A DNA stretch of 64,000 nucleotides, from the NCBI RefSeq assembly GCF_027923765.1, contig NZ_AP026709.1, forward strand, positions 291,001-355,000. The letters are read 5' to 3'. The notes below the pieces were generated by a model. It was not told the DNA's origin and searched no databases. It saw only the letters and a list, made by a program, of their open reading frames with translations. The DNA comes from Pseudodesulfovibrio nedwellii (GTDB taxonomy: Bacteria > Desulfobacterota > Desulfovibrionia > Desulfovibrionales > Desulfovibrionaceae). How positions within the stretch are numbered: the first letter of the stretch is position 1; each line of letters begins with the position of its first letter. Below are positions 42,461 to 52,154 of the stretch, piece by piece. A program made the position numbers and the translations under genes.

Positions 42461-43657
42461 CTAATATATTCCTTCAACATGATCTTTAACTGTCAACTCA
42501 GCGAAATACATGGAACTTGTAAAAGCTGGTGAAATTGAGTTGAGAATATGTATCGTGTTATTGTGGCGTTTAATGACAAAATCCATGACCAGTTCACAGG
42601 TATCTGTATTCACTAATTGTGGGCGTATTCCCATTTTGGATGTGGAAATGAAATCATCGGGTGAGATGTGTTTGACCAGTTTGGCCGTATCATTGAAGAA
42701 ATATTTAAAGAAATATTTACGAGGTTCTTCCATGGCCACCTGACGGAATTTTTCGTTCCCCATAAACAGGTTCAGGTCCTGAAAGAGAATGGAGAGGAAT
42801 TCTGCATCTAGTCCTTTGAGGATACCGTAGTTTTCACGTCCGAAAGCGGGTATGGCTGTTGGGCCGACATAGACATCACCATGGACGCTTCGGGTAAAGT
42901 GTATGCCAAGGAATGGGTTTTTGATGTTGGGCACTGGGTATATGGAACCATTAATTTGGTCGGCGGCTGGCTTTTTTAGCTTGTGGTAGATGCCTTTGAA
43001 CGGGAGCAGGCGATAATTTGGGGCGACACCGAATGCGTGAGCAACCCTGTCACTGTAAGCCCCCGCAGCGTTGATGAAGAGGGAATATTTGATTGGGCCT
43101 TCCGAGGTCAGAACGCTGTCGTATCCTTTATCAAGGAAGCGGGTGTTGAAAAAGAATCGTACCTTGCCGCTTGTATCAAGTTCATGATGCATGGCAGTGA
43201 GGATTTTTTTGGAGTCCACAACAGCGGTGAAGGGGGAGTGCAGAGCGCGCTCAACTGTTTTCGCATTGGGTTCCAGTTCGGCTAGTTGCGTCTTGTCGAT
43301 CATTTCGACAGTGCAGCCGTTGGCTGTGGCGCGTCGCTCCAGTTCGTCCAGTGTGTCCAATTCGGTTTCTGTTCGGGCAACAATGACTTTGCCGGATTTG
43401 AAGAGAGGTAGGCCGTTTTCTTCGCAATAAGCTTGCATGCGACGGTTGCCTTCCAGACACATCTGCGCCTTTAATGTGCCGGGATCATAATAGATGCCGG
43501 CATGGAGTACGCCACTGTTACGACCTGAGGCGTGCATGCCGGGGGCCGGTTCCTTGTCAAAAATGATGATGTCATCGAAGCCGGCCTTGATGAGTTCGCG
43601 GGCTATAGTTAGGCCGAGTATGCCCGCTCCGCAGATGACAGTATGTGCTGAGAACAT
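42461..43657 (-). CDS. lhgO: L-2-hydroxyglutarate oxidase/dehydrogenase-like FAD enzyme
   Basis: 398 aa. The N-terminal FAD-binding Rossmann motif GAGILGLTIARELIKAG is followed by FDKEPAPGMHASGRNSGVLHAGIYYDPGTLKA, a near-signature for LhgO. Substrate-domain pieces INAAGAYSDRVAHAFG, LPFKGIYHKL and FLGIHFTRSVHGDVYVGPTAIPAF agree. It oxidises L-2-hydroxyglutarate to 2-oxoglutarate, passing electrons to the membrane quinone pool. The C-terminus ends in SPAFTSSMYFAELTV, complete. The start lies two bases after the stop of the PPC-domain gene, so the pair is coupled. Related glycerol-3-phosphate-type dehydrogenases are the main alternative. Confidence 0.85.
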   Translation of the reverse strand: MFSAHTVICGAGILGLTIARELIKAGFDDIIIFDKEPAPGMHASGRNSGVLHAGIYYDPGTLKAQMCLEGNRRMQAYCEENGLPLFKSGKVIVARTETELDTLDELERRATANGCTVEMIDKTQLAELEPNAKTVERALHSPFTAVVDSKKILTAMHHELDTSGKVRFFFNTRFLDKGYDSVLTSEGPIKYSLFINAAGAYSDRVAHAFGVAPNYRLLPFKGIYHKLKKPAADQINGSIYPVPNIKNPFLGIHFTRSVHGDVYVGPTAIPAFGRENYGILKGLDAEFLSILFQDLNLFMGNEKFRQVAMEEPRKYFFKYFFNDTAKLVKHISPDDFISTSKMGIRPQLVNTDTCELVMDFVIKRHNNTIHILNSISPAFTSSMYFAELTVKDHVEGIY

Positions 43658-43659
43658 GA

Positions 43660-44103
43660 TTATTTCTTGGCGAGCAGAGCCAGACCGCTCTTGGGTTCTT
43701 TTTTGCGCAGCATATCCGTGTTCAGGATTTCCATGATAATCACTTCGCCGACCAGCCAGACGTCAAGGCCGGGCCGGATGCAGCCGGTGTGAGTTTTGCC
43801 GTCACGGCCAAGAGCTGCATGCATGTGCAGAACGGGTTTTCCGTCCTCATCGGGAAAGAGCGTCCCGAGCGCAGCTACTTCATGTGCGTCACTGATGGGG
43901 TATAATATGGGATCAATGATCGATGCATCACCGTCTTTGGGGCCGACTACGATGTTGCCGCCGTCAATGCCGCCAATCATGGTACACATGGCTGTTTTGA
44001 TGTCGTGTTCTTTTGCAAATTGTTCGATGCAGTTAGGGACACGTTCATCCTCTTCCAGTCGCAGGGTGAACACGCGACCAATGGTTCCTTCGCTGTATTG
44101 CAT
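43660..44103 (-). CDS. PPC/DUF296-domain protein
   Basis: 147 aa, a single PPC (DUF296) domain: GRVFTLRLEEDERVPNCIEQF, AMCTMIGGIDGGNIVVGP, and the C-terminal core VLHMHAALGRDGKTHTGCIRPGLDVWLVGEVIIMEI. H93, H95 and H105 form a His cluster that in prokaryotic homologues binds a metal. The same fold occurs with AT-hooks in plant DNA-binding proteins, but no AT-hook is present here. Its function in bacteria is unclear. It lies 21 bases after addB and is coupled to the hydroxyglutarate oxidase gene. Confidence 0.85.
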   Translation of the reverse strand: MQYSEGTIGRVFTLRLEEDERVPNCIEQFAKEHDIKTAMCTMIGGIDGGNIVVGPKDGDASIIDPILYPISDAHEVAALGTLFPDEDGKPVLHMHAALGRDGKTHTGCIRPGLDVWLVGEVIIMEILNTDMLRKKEPKSGLALLAKK

Positions 44104-44124
44104 GCCGTTAATCCTTGGTTTGTC

Positions 44125-47013
44125 CTATTTACCGCATGGCCCTTTGAAGTCGCACCATGTACAGGCTGTTCCTGGATTGGGGGTGAAGTGTGTCGCCAGA
44201 AGCATATGTCTGATCAAAGTGTGAATCAATGCAGGAATCTGTTCATTTACACTTTCTTCACGTTCTTCTTCAGTCCATTTGGGGCCGAATAAAAGTTGTT
44301 CTTTGCCATCCGAAGCAAGCATTATCAATCCTGCGTCGTGTGGCGTTTGCCGTTCGCATTGAGCATACAGATGGAGATAGGCGGGCATTTGAACACTGCG
44401 AATAGCTGTTGTCATATCCGGCAGGAGTGATACATCCACCACGTTAGGGCCGAATGTCTGTATGCGATCCCAAAGCTCCATATCTTCCCACATTTTCTTT
44501 TTTGGCAGGTGGCCTTGTCCTGTTTTGTAGTCGAGGATGACGATATCTTCTTCGCGTTGTTCTATGCGGTCGATTTGTCCTGCCAGCGGGATGGTCAGTC
44601 CATCCAGTTCAACAGTCGTTGAGAGTGATTTTTCCAATCCGAGCAACGTAGCTGTTCTCTGTGAAGTCAGGAATTCCGTCAGCCTGAATCGGCCTGTTTT
44701 CTTCAATGCCATGCGGGTGTCCAGCGGCAAGCGGGAAAAGAGGTCGTGGGAATTGAAGACGTTATCAAATTCCGCAATGAGTGGTGTCGGATCAAGTTTG
44801 GATAATTCAGTGAGAACGTTCATGTACGGAGTGAAAAATTCTTTGAGTACCTCATGAATCATGGAGCCGAATTCGCTGCGGTCGCCGTCTTCATTAACGG
44901 TGTCCAGAGGGCGCATGTTGCTGAGGTAGCTATAAAAGAATCGTTTTGGACAAGTCATGTACTGGTCCAATCGTGAGGGCGAGAGCCCTTTGGAGCAGAG
45001 CTTTTCGACCAGAGCGTCATGGATAGTGTCTGTCACCGGAATGGCGGCTGGAGCACCGGGGATTGAACTGGTGGGAAACGTCACGGCTTTGATGAGGTCA
45101 TCTCCGGTTTCCACAAGGTGTTTGTTCTTTTTTTCCTGCTCCCAGAGCAATTGTTCCACAAACCGACTGCGTACGGATTTGGAATCCAGCAGACCGGGTT
45201 GGATTCCACTTTGATAATAGATAACGGCTTCGTCGGCTCCCATGAGCAGACGGTAAAAGTTATAACCGGAGACATTGTCTCGTTCTCGCGAATCAGGCAG
45301 ACCGAGCAGCTTTCTGAGCGGGTCCGGTAAAAGCGGATCATAGGGATTGGTGCCGGGAAGACGTTCTTCCACTGCGTCGAGAATGTAGAGTCGTTTGAAG
45401 TGCAACAAGCGTGTTTCCAAGACACCGAGGACTTGTAGTCCTGCGAGCGGGTCCGGCTCAAAGGAGACACGTTCAAGGGAAATCATGCGTCGCAAGAATG
45501 CGTGACGTGTCGTTCGGCTGAATGGGATGGTGCTTGCTTCTGCGCTTTTTAGTTGCGGAATGACCGAGTTCGTCAATCGAAACAGACATTCGGCGTCCAT
45601 GAGATAGGTATGCCAGAGCCTTTCTCCATGGGAATGCAGGAGTGCGGCCAGTCCGGCCAGTGCATCGCCGAGGTCAGCCAGACTTTCCACTGGTTCGAAG
45701 TCAGTCAGGCAGTGATTAAGTATTTCCAGACGCAAAGGTTCAGCGATCTTTTTGTCGACATCCGAGAGAGTTTCGTCTCCATACGGAGGCTCCCATTCCA
45801 TGGGGTCGAGATATTTTTCACCTTGGCGCATGGTGGATTCCCACAAATGGAAAATCCTTCGCAACGGCTTCTCTTCGGGGCCGAGCAGGCGCAGGTAGGG
45901 ATGTCGAATAAGGGCGATCAGGTCTTTCCAATAGTACCGCCCATCCTCGCGTCTGTTTTCCTGCAAGGTCAGCAGAGTTTCTACCAATCGGGCCAGTGAA
46001 GTCCGTTCTAGTGGATATCCCATGGAAATGTTGGGTTCCACATCCGGCAAGCCGTGCAGGACTGGAAGTAATGCGCCTTCGTCGGGCAGGATTACTGCGG
46101 TTTCGTCCAATGTGGCGGCTGCGTCCATGTCATCTGTCAGGCCTGCCAATTGAGAATGGCGGTCATATCCTTCACAGAAATGGATCTTCGGTGTTGTGGC
46201 CGCTGTATCGAAATCCGAGGGGATGATGGCGGTGGTGTGCCATCGTGTCAGCCATGCCGAATGCTCGGCAGCAGCCCAGTGGGGTGTTTCCCGTAAAGCC
46301 AGAGCTGGATCACCATGGATTATCGGATGTAGAATGTCCGCTTCCCACAGTCGCTTGAAAAAAGTGTCTTCGGCACCACTTAGTGCATAGAACCCAGCGG
46401 CAATGATGTGTTTTCCTTGTACTGCATCAAGAATCCTGTCCGGGTTTTCGGTGATAAAACGTGCGTCCAAGCCTGAGGTGGTCCAACCTTTTGCCATCAG
46501 TCGGGTGGTGTACTCGGCGTGAATGGCGCTGAGTTGTTCCAACAGGCCCGCGGCATAGGCTGAAACTTCGCCTTCCATGTAGCCAAGATCATCTGGTTCG
46601 ATTTCCTGACGCATGAGGTCGTCCATGAGCTTGACTAGACGCATGCCCCAAGGGAGGAATTGTTCATGGTCCAGTTTTGGCAATTGAGACAGGAGGGAGC
46701 CTTCGGTCGTTCTCAGATCATTGACTACGGCGCGCAGCGTTTCCACAAGATCAAGCTGGTTGGCGTGGATGGGCGGAGTCGAAGCCAATGTGCGATGCAG
46801 GCCAGTCACGAAGTCCGCGATAGATGTCATGTGCGGCATGAACATGGGGCGCGGTAAGGCTGGGTGGTCAGCAAGTAACGCTTTGACGTGTCGGCGAGGT
46901 CTGTTGTGTGGGAAAAGTACGATTGTATTACGCAGGTCGCCGCGTTCAATCAGTAATTCGGTCACAGCAGGCATGAAATCTACATGCCATGGGATGAGGG
47001 TAATGTGTCGCAT
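44125..47013 (-). CDS. addB: AddB-like helicase-nuclease subunit
   Basis: 962 aa. It has an inactive-helicase-like N-terminal part (no Walker A: MRHITLIPWHVDFMPAVTELLIERG) and a C-terminal PD-(D/E)XK nuclease domain with GSMIHEVLKEFF and the catalytic DYKTGQ (D828, K830). C688 (YMTCPKRFFY) plus C951, C954 and C960 (CTWCDFKGPC) give the four-cysteine Fe-S staple of AddB-type nucleases. With AddA it processes double-strand DNA ends and recognises Chi-like sites. Its ATG overlaps the addA stop by one base (TAATG). It is shorter than Bacillus AddB and diverged in its N-terminus, common outside Firmicutes. Confidence 0.88.
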   Translation of the reverse strand: MRHITLIPWHVDFMPAVTELLIERGDLRNTIVLFPHNRPRRHVKALLADHPALPRPMFMPHMTSIADFVTGLHRTLASTPPIHANQLDLVETLRAVVNDLRTTEGSLLSQLPKLDHEQFLPWGMRLVKLMDDLMRQEIEPDDLGYMEGEVSAYAAGLLEQLSAIHAEYTTRLMAKGWTTSGLDARFITENPDRILDAVQGKHIIAAGFYALSGAEDTFFKRLWEADILHPIIHGDPALALRETPHWAAAEHSAWLTRWHTTAIIPSDFDTAATTPKIHFCEGYDRHSQLAGLTDDMDAAATLDETAVILPDEGALLPVLHGLPDVEPNISMGYPLERTSLARLVETLLTLQENRREDGRYYWKDLIALIRHPYLRLLGPEEKPLRRIFHLWESTMRQGEKYLDPMEWEPPYGDETLSDVDKKIAEPLRLEILNHCLTDFEPVESLADLGDALAGLAALLHSHGERLWHTYLMDAECLFRLTNSVIPQLKSAEASTIPFSRTTRHAFLRRMISLERVSFEPDPLAGLQVLGVLETRLLHFKRLYILDAVEERLPGTNPYDPLLPDPLRKLLGLPDSRERDNVSGYNFYRLLMGADEAVIYYQSGIQPGLLDSKSVRSRFVEQLLWEQEKKNKHLVETGDDLIKAVTFPTSSIPGAPAAIPVTDTIHDALVEKLCSKGLSPSRLDQYMTCPKRFFYSYLSNMRPLDTVNEDGDRSEFGSMIHEVLKEFFTPYMNVLTELSKLDPTPLIAEFDNVFNSHDLFSRLPLDTRMALKKTGRFRLTEFLTSQRTATLLGLEKSLSTTVELDGLTIPLAGQIDRIEQREEDIVILDYKTGQGHLPKKKMWEDMELWDRIQTFGPNVVDVSLLPDMTTAIRSVQMPAYLHLYAQCERQTPHDAGLIMLASDGKEQLLFGPKWTEEEREESVNEQIPALIHTLIRHMLLATHFTPNPGTACTWCDFKGPCGK

Positions 47014-50000
47014 TATGCCTCCACCTCGACTTCAACGATTTTCTTGAGATCAAGATAGACGAGAAATCCTTGAGGTTCAGGGATGTCAGGCATTGATGAA
47101 AGAATGTCCATATATTCTCGGACCTGTTTATGGTTTTTCGGTGTGGGCTGACCTGTCTTGAAATCTACAATCACTGTTTCGTCGCCGAGGTAGAGCAGGT
47201 CAATTCGTTTGAATTTACTGTTGGCATCCATGATTTCCGGCTCACGCAGACCGTGTTTGAGCCAGTGTTTGAACCGTTCATCTGATAAGGCCCAGAGTGT
47301 CATGGCTCGGAGTTCCTCGGTCAGGGTCGTTTGTTCCGTTTCCGGGAGTGTGCCGATTTCCGGGAAATCTTCGGTTGCCAGACGCATGGCTCGTTCCGTG
47401 TCCGCCCTATCGTTGTCGGTCACAGTCAGATGTTCCAGAACTCGATGGGCTACTTCGCCACGCATGCGTTCATTGAAGAAATAATCGTCCAGATTATGGC
47501 GGTAGACGCGCAGTCTGGGGAGCCATTCCATGAGTCGGCTTTCCGTGTCTGACCGAGGAAGTTCACAGGGCAAAATTGGTTTTTGGGGTTCGGAAGGACG
47601 TGTTTCCGTTGGAGTCACGCCGTACTCGAAAGTCCCGTCATCATCGAGATCAAGAAAAAGATTCATGGTCGCCAATGCCGGTGATGTTGCAGGCTTTTCC
47701 GCAAAGAATCCATAGAGTTCCTCACGGGATCTGGTCCAAGCTACGTACAACAGATTGAGCTGTTCTCGGACAGCACGGCCAAGGCTCTCATGATACGGCT
47801 GACCAAGTCCTTTTTTCATGGGGACAAGCAACTGATGTTTTTCGAACGATTGAATGGAAAAATCTTGATCTGGTTTGACCGACCAGTGATGGAACGGAAC
47901 AATGACGACCGGGAATTCTAACCCTTTTGATTTGTGGATGGTCATGATGCGCACGGCGTCGATATTTTCGGGAAGAGGAACTTTTTCCTCGCCTGATTTG
48001 TCATTCCAATATTCAAGAAATGCGGTTAGCGAACCATAGCCGTTTTCTTCGGCCAGATGGACAACTTCAAGGAAGCGGCGGACGTAGAGTTCGGATTCAG
48101 GGTGTCGTTCCAATACACGAAAGATACGGATGGCCTCGCGGGTTAGGTCATAGGGTGTCATCAACCCGGACTGGTTATAGAACGGTTCGATGAATCGTCG
48201 CCAAAGTTCAGGATAGTCCTCGCGGAATTGAACACCGAGTGGTTTCTTTTTGGGGATGATGAGCCAGTTGAGCAGCTCGTCACTGTCCAGTTCGACCTCT
48301 GCCTGAAAAAGTTCGCTTCCGCCTATAAAGGTCAGGAAGGCGAGGTCGTCACGTGGATAATCGAGAAAACCGAGCAATCCGGCCAACTGCCGTACCACAG
48401 GGTGTCGGTCCAGTTGTAGGGAATTTTCCGTGATCACCGGGATATTCTTTTGTACTAACAGGTCACAGACAAGCGCAGCGTGTCCGTGTGAACGGACCAG
48501 TATACCGATATCCTTGAAATTACGACGGGCGGTCAGGTCGTCCATGAGCGCATCAAGTGCTTCAAGGGTGTTTTCTTCGACTTCACTGTTCTTACTACCC
48601 GCAAGTTGTGTCATGCGAACGTAGCCCTGTGTCTCTGCTGTTTTGGAGGGCAGGGATTGGGCGCAATCAGCAAAGCTGCGGGTCAGGTCCATGGAAAATT
48701 GTGCCTTGAATGATTCGTCTGCGTCTTGAAACAGTGTGTCCGCCAATTCGCCGGTTTGGTCCATGGTTTCCAGATTGCGGAAGAATAGGTTGTTGAATTC
48801 CACCACGTTTCTAAAACTGCGCCAATTGTCGGGTAAGGTATCTGCCGAGGTTTCACTGGCAATGGGAGCTATGTCGGGTTGGGTCATGACTTCGTCGAAC
48901 AGAGTTGAGTCTCCGCCCCGCCAGCCGTAGATGGCCTGTTTGACATCTCCTACAAAATACAGACTTCCGCCTTTGGCGAGACACTCTTGAGTGAGCGGGG
49001 TGATAGCCTGCCATTGGTCACGGCTTGTGTCCTGAAATTCGTCTACGAGTAGGTGGTGCAGCCTGCAACCGAGACGGCAATATGCCTCGGAAACACCCGC
49101 TTCACCGGAAAGCAGGCGGTTGACGTGACCGGCCAGACTGGAGCCGAGAATCATACCGCGCTGTTTTTGTAATTCGTTGAGACCATTGGTTAGCCTCTCG
49201 GCGATTTCAATGGCAGGGGCCAAAAAGTATGCGCCTGACAACATCGCGTGGTTGGCACGGTATTTGGTCCATATTTTTTGCAGATAGGCATAGTGCGCTT
49301 CGGCCTGATCATCGACCATGGGTTTGCCTTTGGCCAGAACGCAATCCGTAAAAGTCTCCTTGTGAATCAGTTTGGAATCCTGTGGTGGATCGAAAAGCTC
49401 AAGAGCATCGCATTTGGCGAGAAATTTGAGAAAATTCTTGTTGGCTGGCAGGCCCGTGTTGTTCAAATACACGGTCATGTCGTTGATCGACTGTTTGAAG
49501 GCGGCGAATTCGGTAGTAAGAAGGTCTTTTATGGTCGCTTGATCGGTGAGCAGAGGCTCGGGAATTGACCGTAGATGATCGGTTAGTTCTTTGATACGAC
49601 TCCTGACAGCATCCTGTACCCAAAATCCACTGCGGCCTTCGGTGCGGATAAGTGTGGTCATCGCATCAGAGAGCAGTTCATATTCCGGGCCGTCTATTTG
49701 GCATATGTCCACGAAATGATCATAGATGGCGTCAAAGAGTTCCTGTTCATCAAAGACAATTTCGAAATCCGGTCTGATCCCGAATTCAAGGGCAAAAAGT
49801 CTGAGGAGCAGGGCGAGTAATGAATCGATGGTGCGGATGTTTAGCCGATGATAACGGCGCAGAATTGCATTCAGCGTTATGCGTGCTGTTCCCGGTGAAC
49901 AGGCATGTCTGTCTTCCCCGAGGTCGAGTGCGCTTGATTTCAGTCCTTTAACTACCCGTTCTTTCATTTCGGCAGCGGCTTTGTTGGTAAAGGTCACGGC

Positions 50001-50159
50001 CATTATTTCGGGCCAAGTGAAACCGTGCGCCTTTTTGCCTGTGCAGACAAAAGGCTGGGCCGTGTCACTTGATGCGTCGAGTAATGTCAGGAATCGACGG
50101 GTGAGCTGATAAGTTTTGCCGGAACCGGCAGATGCTTTGACCTGTTTGAGGAGTGACAT
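47013..50159 (-). CDS. addA: AddA/UvrD-family helicase-nuclease subunit
   Basis: 1048 aa. Walker A is ASAGSGKT (9-16). Walker B DEFQDT begins at D373 (VDEFQDTSRDQW), followed by YFVGDVKQAIYGWRGGD, LPDNWRS, and MTIHKSKGLEFPVVIVP and LLYVAWTRSREELYG of superfamily 1A helicases. A C-terminal PD-(D/E)XK nuclease domain has RIDLLYLGDETVIVDFKTGQ (D999, K1001). It unwinds and degrades broken DNA ends with AddB to make 3' tails for RecA, for repair and protection from phage. It lies three bases after the EamA gene stop and is coupled to addB. Confidence 0.9.
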   Translation of the reverse strand: MSLLKQVKASAGSGKTYQLTRRFLTLLDASSDTAQPFVCTGKKAHGFTWPEIMAVTFTNKAAAEMKERVVKGLKSSALDLGEDRHACSPGTARITLNAILRRYHRLNIRTIDSLLALLLRLFALEFGIRPDFEIVFDEQELFDAIYDHFVDICQIDGPEYELLSDAMTTLIRTEGRSGFWVQDAVRSRIKELTDHLRSIPEPLLTDQATIKDLLTTEFAAFKQSINDMTVYLNNTGLPANKNFLKFLAKCDALELFDPPQDSKLIHKETFTDCVLAKGKPMVDDQAEAHYAYLQKIWTKYRANHAMLSGAYFLAPAIEIAERLTNGLNELQKQRGMILGSSLAGHVNRLLSGEAGVSEAYCRLGCRLHHLLVDEFQDTSRDQWQAITPLTQECLAKGGSLYFVGDVKQAIYGWRGGDSTLFDEVMTQPDIAPIASETSADTLPDNWRSFRNVVEFNNLFFRNLETMDQTGELADTLFQDADESFKAQFSMDLTRSFADCAQSLPSKTAETQGYVRMTQLAGSKNSEVEENTLEALDALMDDLTARRNFKDIGILVRSHGHAALVCDLLVQKNIPVITENSLQLDRHPVVRQLAGLLGFLDYPRDDLAFLTFIGGSELFQAEVELDSDELLNWLIIPKKKPLGVQFREDYPELWRRFIEPFYNQSGLMTPYDLTREAIRIFRVLERHPESELYVRRFLEVVHLAEENGYGSLTAFLEYWNDKSGEEKVPLPENIDAVRIMTIHKSKGLEFPVVIVPFHHWSVKPDQDFSIQSFEKHQLLVPMKKGLGQPYHESLGRAVREQLNLLYVAWTRSREELYGFFAEKPATSPALATMNLFLDLDDDGTFEYGVTPTETRPSEPQKPILPCELPRSDTESRLMEWLPRLRVYRHNLDDYFFNERMRGEVAHRVLEHLTVTDNDRADTERAMRLATEDFPEIGTLPETEQTTLTEELRAMTLWALSDERFKHWLKHGLREPEIMDANSKFKRIDLLYLGDETVIVDFKTGQPTPKNHKQVREYMDILSSMPDIPEPQGFLVYLDLKKIVEVEVEA

Positions 50160-50162
50160 GAT

Positions 50163-51047
50163 TTATACCTCGTCTCCGGTTGTGCGGCTGGTTCGTATAC
50201 CTGACAAAACCACCAGAAAAACGGCGACCAGAATCAGGGAACTGCCTATGTAACCGAAGATGGAGAATTGTTCGCCGAACAGTGTATAAGCGAAAATGGC
50301 TGCAACCACGGGTTCAAAGGTGGCGATGACCGAAGCATGGGTGGCGTCCAGTCGTTTCAGTCCTTCATAATAAACAGAGAATGCACCGTAAGATGTGACC
50401 AGTGCAAGGCCTGCGAGGAGCATCCACGCCTGAGGGCTTTTGTCAGCAAAGTTGACGAAAGGCAGGAGTAGCAAGGCCCCGAAGGGCAGGGCGTAAACGA
50501 ATATGGTCGGCGTAGGGTATCTATATAGGAACTTTTTCCCGAAGATGTAATACAGCGCATAGGTGAGGCCGGAAACTAATCCAGCGATCAGACCAAACAA
50601 ATTGAGATTGAAGGCAGCTCCGTTGAGCAACTGTGGGCCGAGACTGATGCATGAAACGCCGAGTATGGTCATGACTACACACGTCATCTTTGTTTTGGTC
50701 ATGGCTTCTTTGAGTACGAGCCATGAGAGAAGAGCAACCCAGGCCGGAGCTGTGTAGAGCAGTACTGCAGCGAGGCCGATACCTACATCGCGGATGGCGA
50801 GTTGGTATGAGCCGTAAAACAGTGTTACGCAGATGAAGCCGAAGCCGAACAGGGCAGGCAGGTCTGTCCGATGGACTTTGACCTGTTTTGCGACGCTGGC
50901 GTGTATAAGGAACATAATCCAGGCAAGGGCGGCGCGCCAGAATGCTATTTCCAACGCGCTGATGCCTTCGGCGAGAATGTATTGAGTAAAGACTCCAATA
51001 AGCCCCCACATAAAGGCGGCGGCCAGAACATAGAGAAATCCGGTCAT
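50163..51047 (-). CDS. EamA/DMT-family transporter
   Basis: 294 aa from the ATG at 51,047, which falls one base after the preceding gene's stop; a longer N-terminal reading inside that gene is unlikely. Ten hydrophobic helices in two EamA repeats (FLYVLAAAFMWGLIGVFTQYIL ... and LFGLIAGLVSGLTYALYYIFGKKFL ... VTSYGAFSVYYEGLKRLDATHASVIATFEPVVAAIFAYTLFGEQ). These transporters export amino acids, nucleosides or other metabolites. The neighbour ornithine cyclodeaminase-like gene suggests an amino-acid-related substrate, by context only. Confidence 0.87.
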   Translation of the reverse strand: MTGFLYVLAAAFMWGLIGVFTQYILAEGISALEIAFWRAALAWIMFLIHASVAKQVKVHRTDLPALFGFGFICVTLFYGSYQLAIRDVGIGLAAVLLYTAPAWVALLSWLVLKEAMTKTKMTCVVMTILGVSCISLGPQLLNGAAFNLNLFGLIAGLVSGLTYALYYIFGKKFLYRYPTPTIFVYALPFGALLLLPFVNFADKSPQAWMLLAGLALVTSYGAFSVYYEGLKRLDATHASVIATFEPVVAAIFAYTLFGEQFSIFGYIGSSLILVAVFLVVLSGIRTSRTTGDEV

Positions 51048-51048
51048 T

Positions 51049-52035
51049 CTACAGCTCAACCTTGGTGCCAAGTCCGGCGGTTGTAGCCCTGTCATAAATG
51101 AGGGATGCGGTCATGATGTCATGGCTGGCAATGCCCATGAGTACGGCTCCGCGTTTTCCTTCCCGTACACCTTGTTTTATTCCGGCGCAGATTTCGCCCA
51201 TGTCGGCATTGATATCAGCCGGAAGCGGGTAGCCGTTTTGGAAATAGGTGCCTTGCTCCTGCGTCCAAACATACTGGTTCCGATTGTCACAGGTGAAATT
51301 GGCATCTTTGAAAATGTCTTCATGGATGGCGGAATCATAATCCACGGCAATGACAAGACAGTCTTCCTTGACCCATGATTGAGGTATGGACCGTTCAGGG
51401 GTTTCAACTATTGGCGTGCAGGTGATAAGTACATCAGCGTCTCTCACCGCAGTTTCGAGGTCTGTGCAAGTTACGAATGTTGCCTCGGGCAGTTGGGGCT
51501 GCATGTCAGTGATGAATTTTTCTATGGATGACTCGAAGATATCGAAACAACGTACTTTATTGAGTTTGGGAAAGGCTTCCATCATGGCCAGTAGGTTCAC
51601 GCGTCCTTGAACGCCTGTTCCGACGATAGTGACTGATGTCGTGTCAGGATTGCCGAAGTGTCGAGCATAGACACCGGAAGCGGCGCCTGTTCTCCATGCC
51701 GTCACCCATGCCGCATCCATGACCGCTACGGGAATACCTGTGTCGGGATCGTTCAGAAGCATTATGCCGGTGATATACGGGTGGCCCTTGGCTGGGTTGG
51801 GCGGATAGCCGGATACACATTTGACTCCGGCGCGGTCGATATCACCACCAAGGTAGCAGGGCATGGCGTGGATGAAGCAATCTTCACGGGAGTGAATGCC
51901 GATTTTTGCGGGCATTTCACCTTCTCCGCGTCCAATGGCTGCGAAACCCGTTTCAACCGCGTTCATGACTTCCAACATGGTAATGCCGAGTTGGTCGATT
52001 TCCTTGGCCGATATCCAGAGTACTTCGTATGCCAT
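51049..52035 (-). CDS. Ornithine cyclodeaminase/mu-crystallin-family protein
   Basis: 328 aa from the ATG at 52,035 (AAGGA about six bases upstream). N-terminal domain: LWISAKEIDQLGITMLEVMNAVETGFAAIGRGE...KIGIHSREDCFIHAMPCYLGG with AGVKCVSGYPPNPAKGHPYITGIMLLND, then MDAAWVTAWRTGAASGVYA. The NAD(P)-binding Rossmann domain has VTIVGTGVQGRVNLLAM and CFDIFESSIEKF. Family enzymes convert ornithine to proline or reduce/deaminate other imino and amino acids. The exact reaction is not deducible. It is the first gene of the minus-strand train running through addAB to the nitronate monooxygenase. Confidence 0.85.
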   Translation of the reverse strand: MAYEVLWISAKEIDQLGITMLEVMNAVETGFAAIGRGEGEMPAKIGIHSREDCFIHAMPCYLGGDIDRAGVKCVSGYPPNPAKGHPYITGIMLLNDPDTGIPVAVMDAAWVTAWRTGAASGVYARHFGNPDTTSVTIVGTGVQGRVNLLAMMEAFPKLNKVRCFDIFESSIEKFITDMQPQLPEATFVTCTDLETAVRDADVLITCTPIVETPERSIPQSWVKEDCLVIAVDYDSAIHEDIFKDANFTCDNRNQYVWTQEQGTYFQNGYPLPADINADMGEICAGIKQGVREGKRGAVLMGIASHDIMTASLIYDRATTAGLGTKVEL

Positions 52036-52154
52036 GAGCGTTCCTTGTTTTTGCGTGAATTCCAGTTGATGGATTGTTTTAGGATTAATTGTATTCTGCG
52101 TCAACGCATTGGAAATCCTTGCGAGTTGTCCATGTTCAAGGGTATGCTGCCAGA

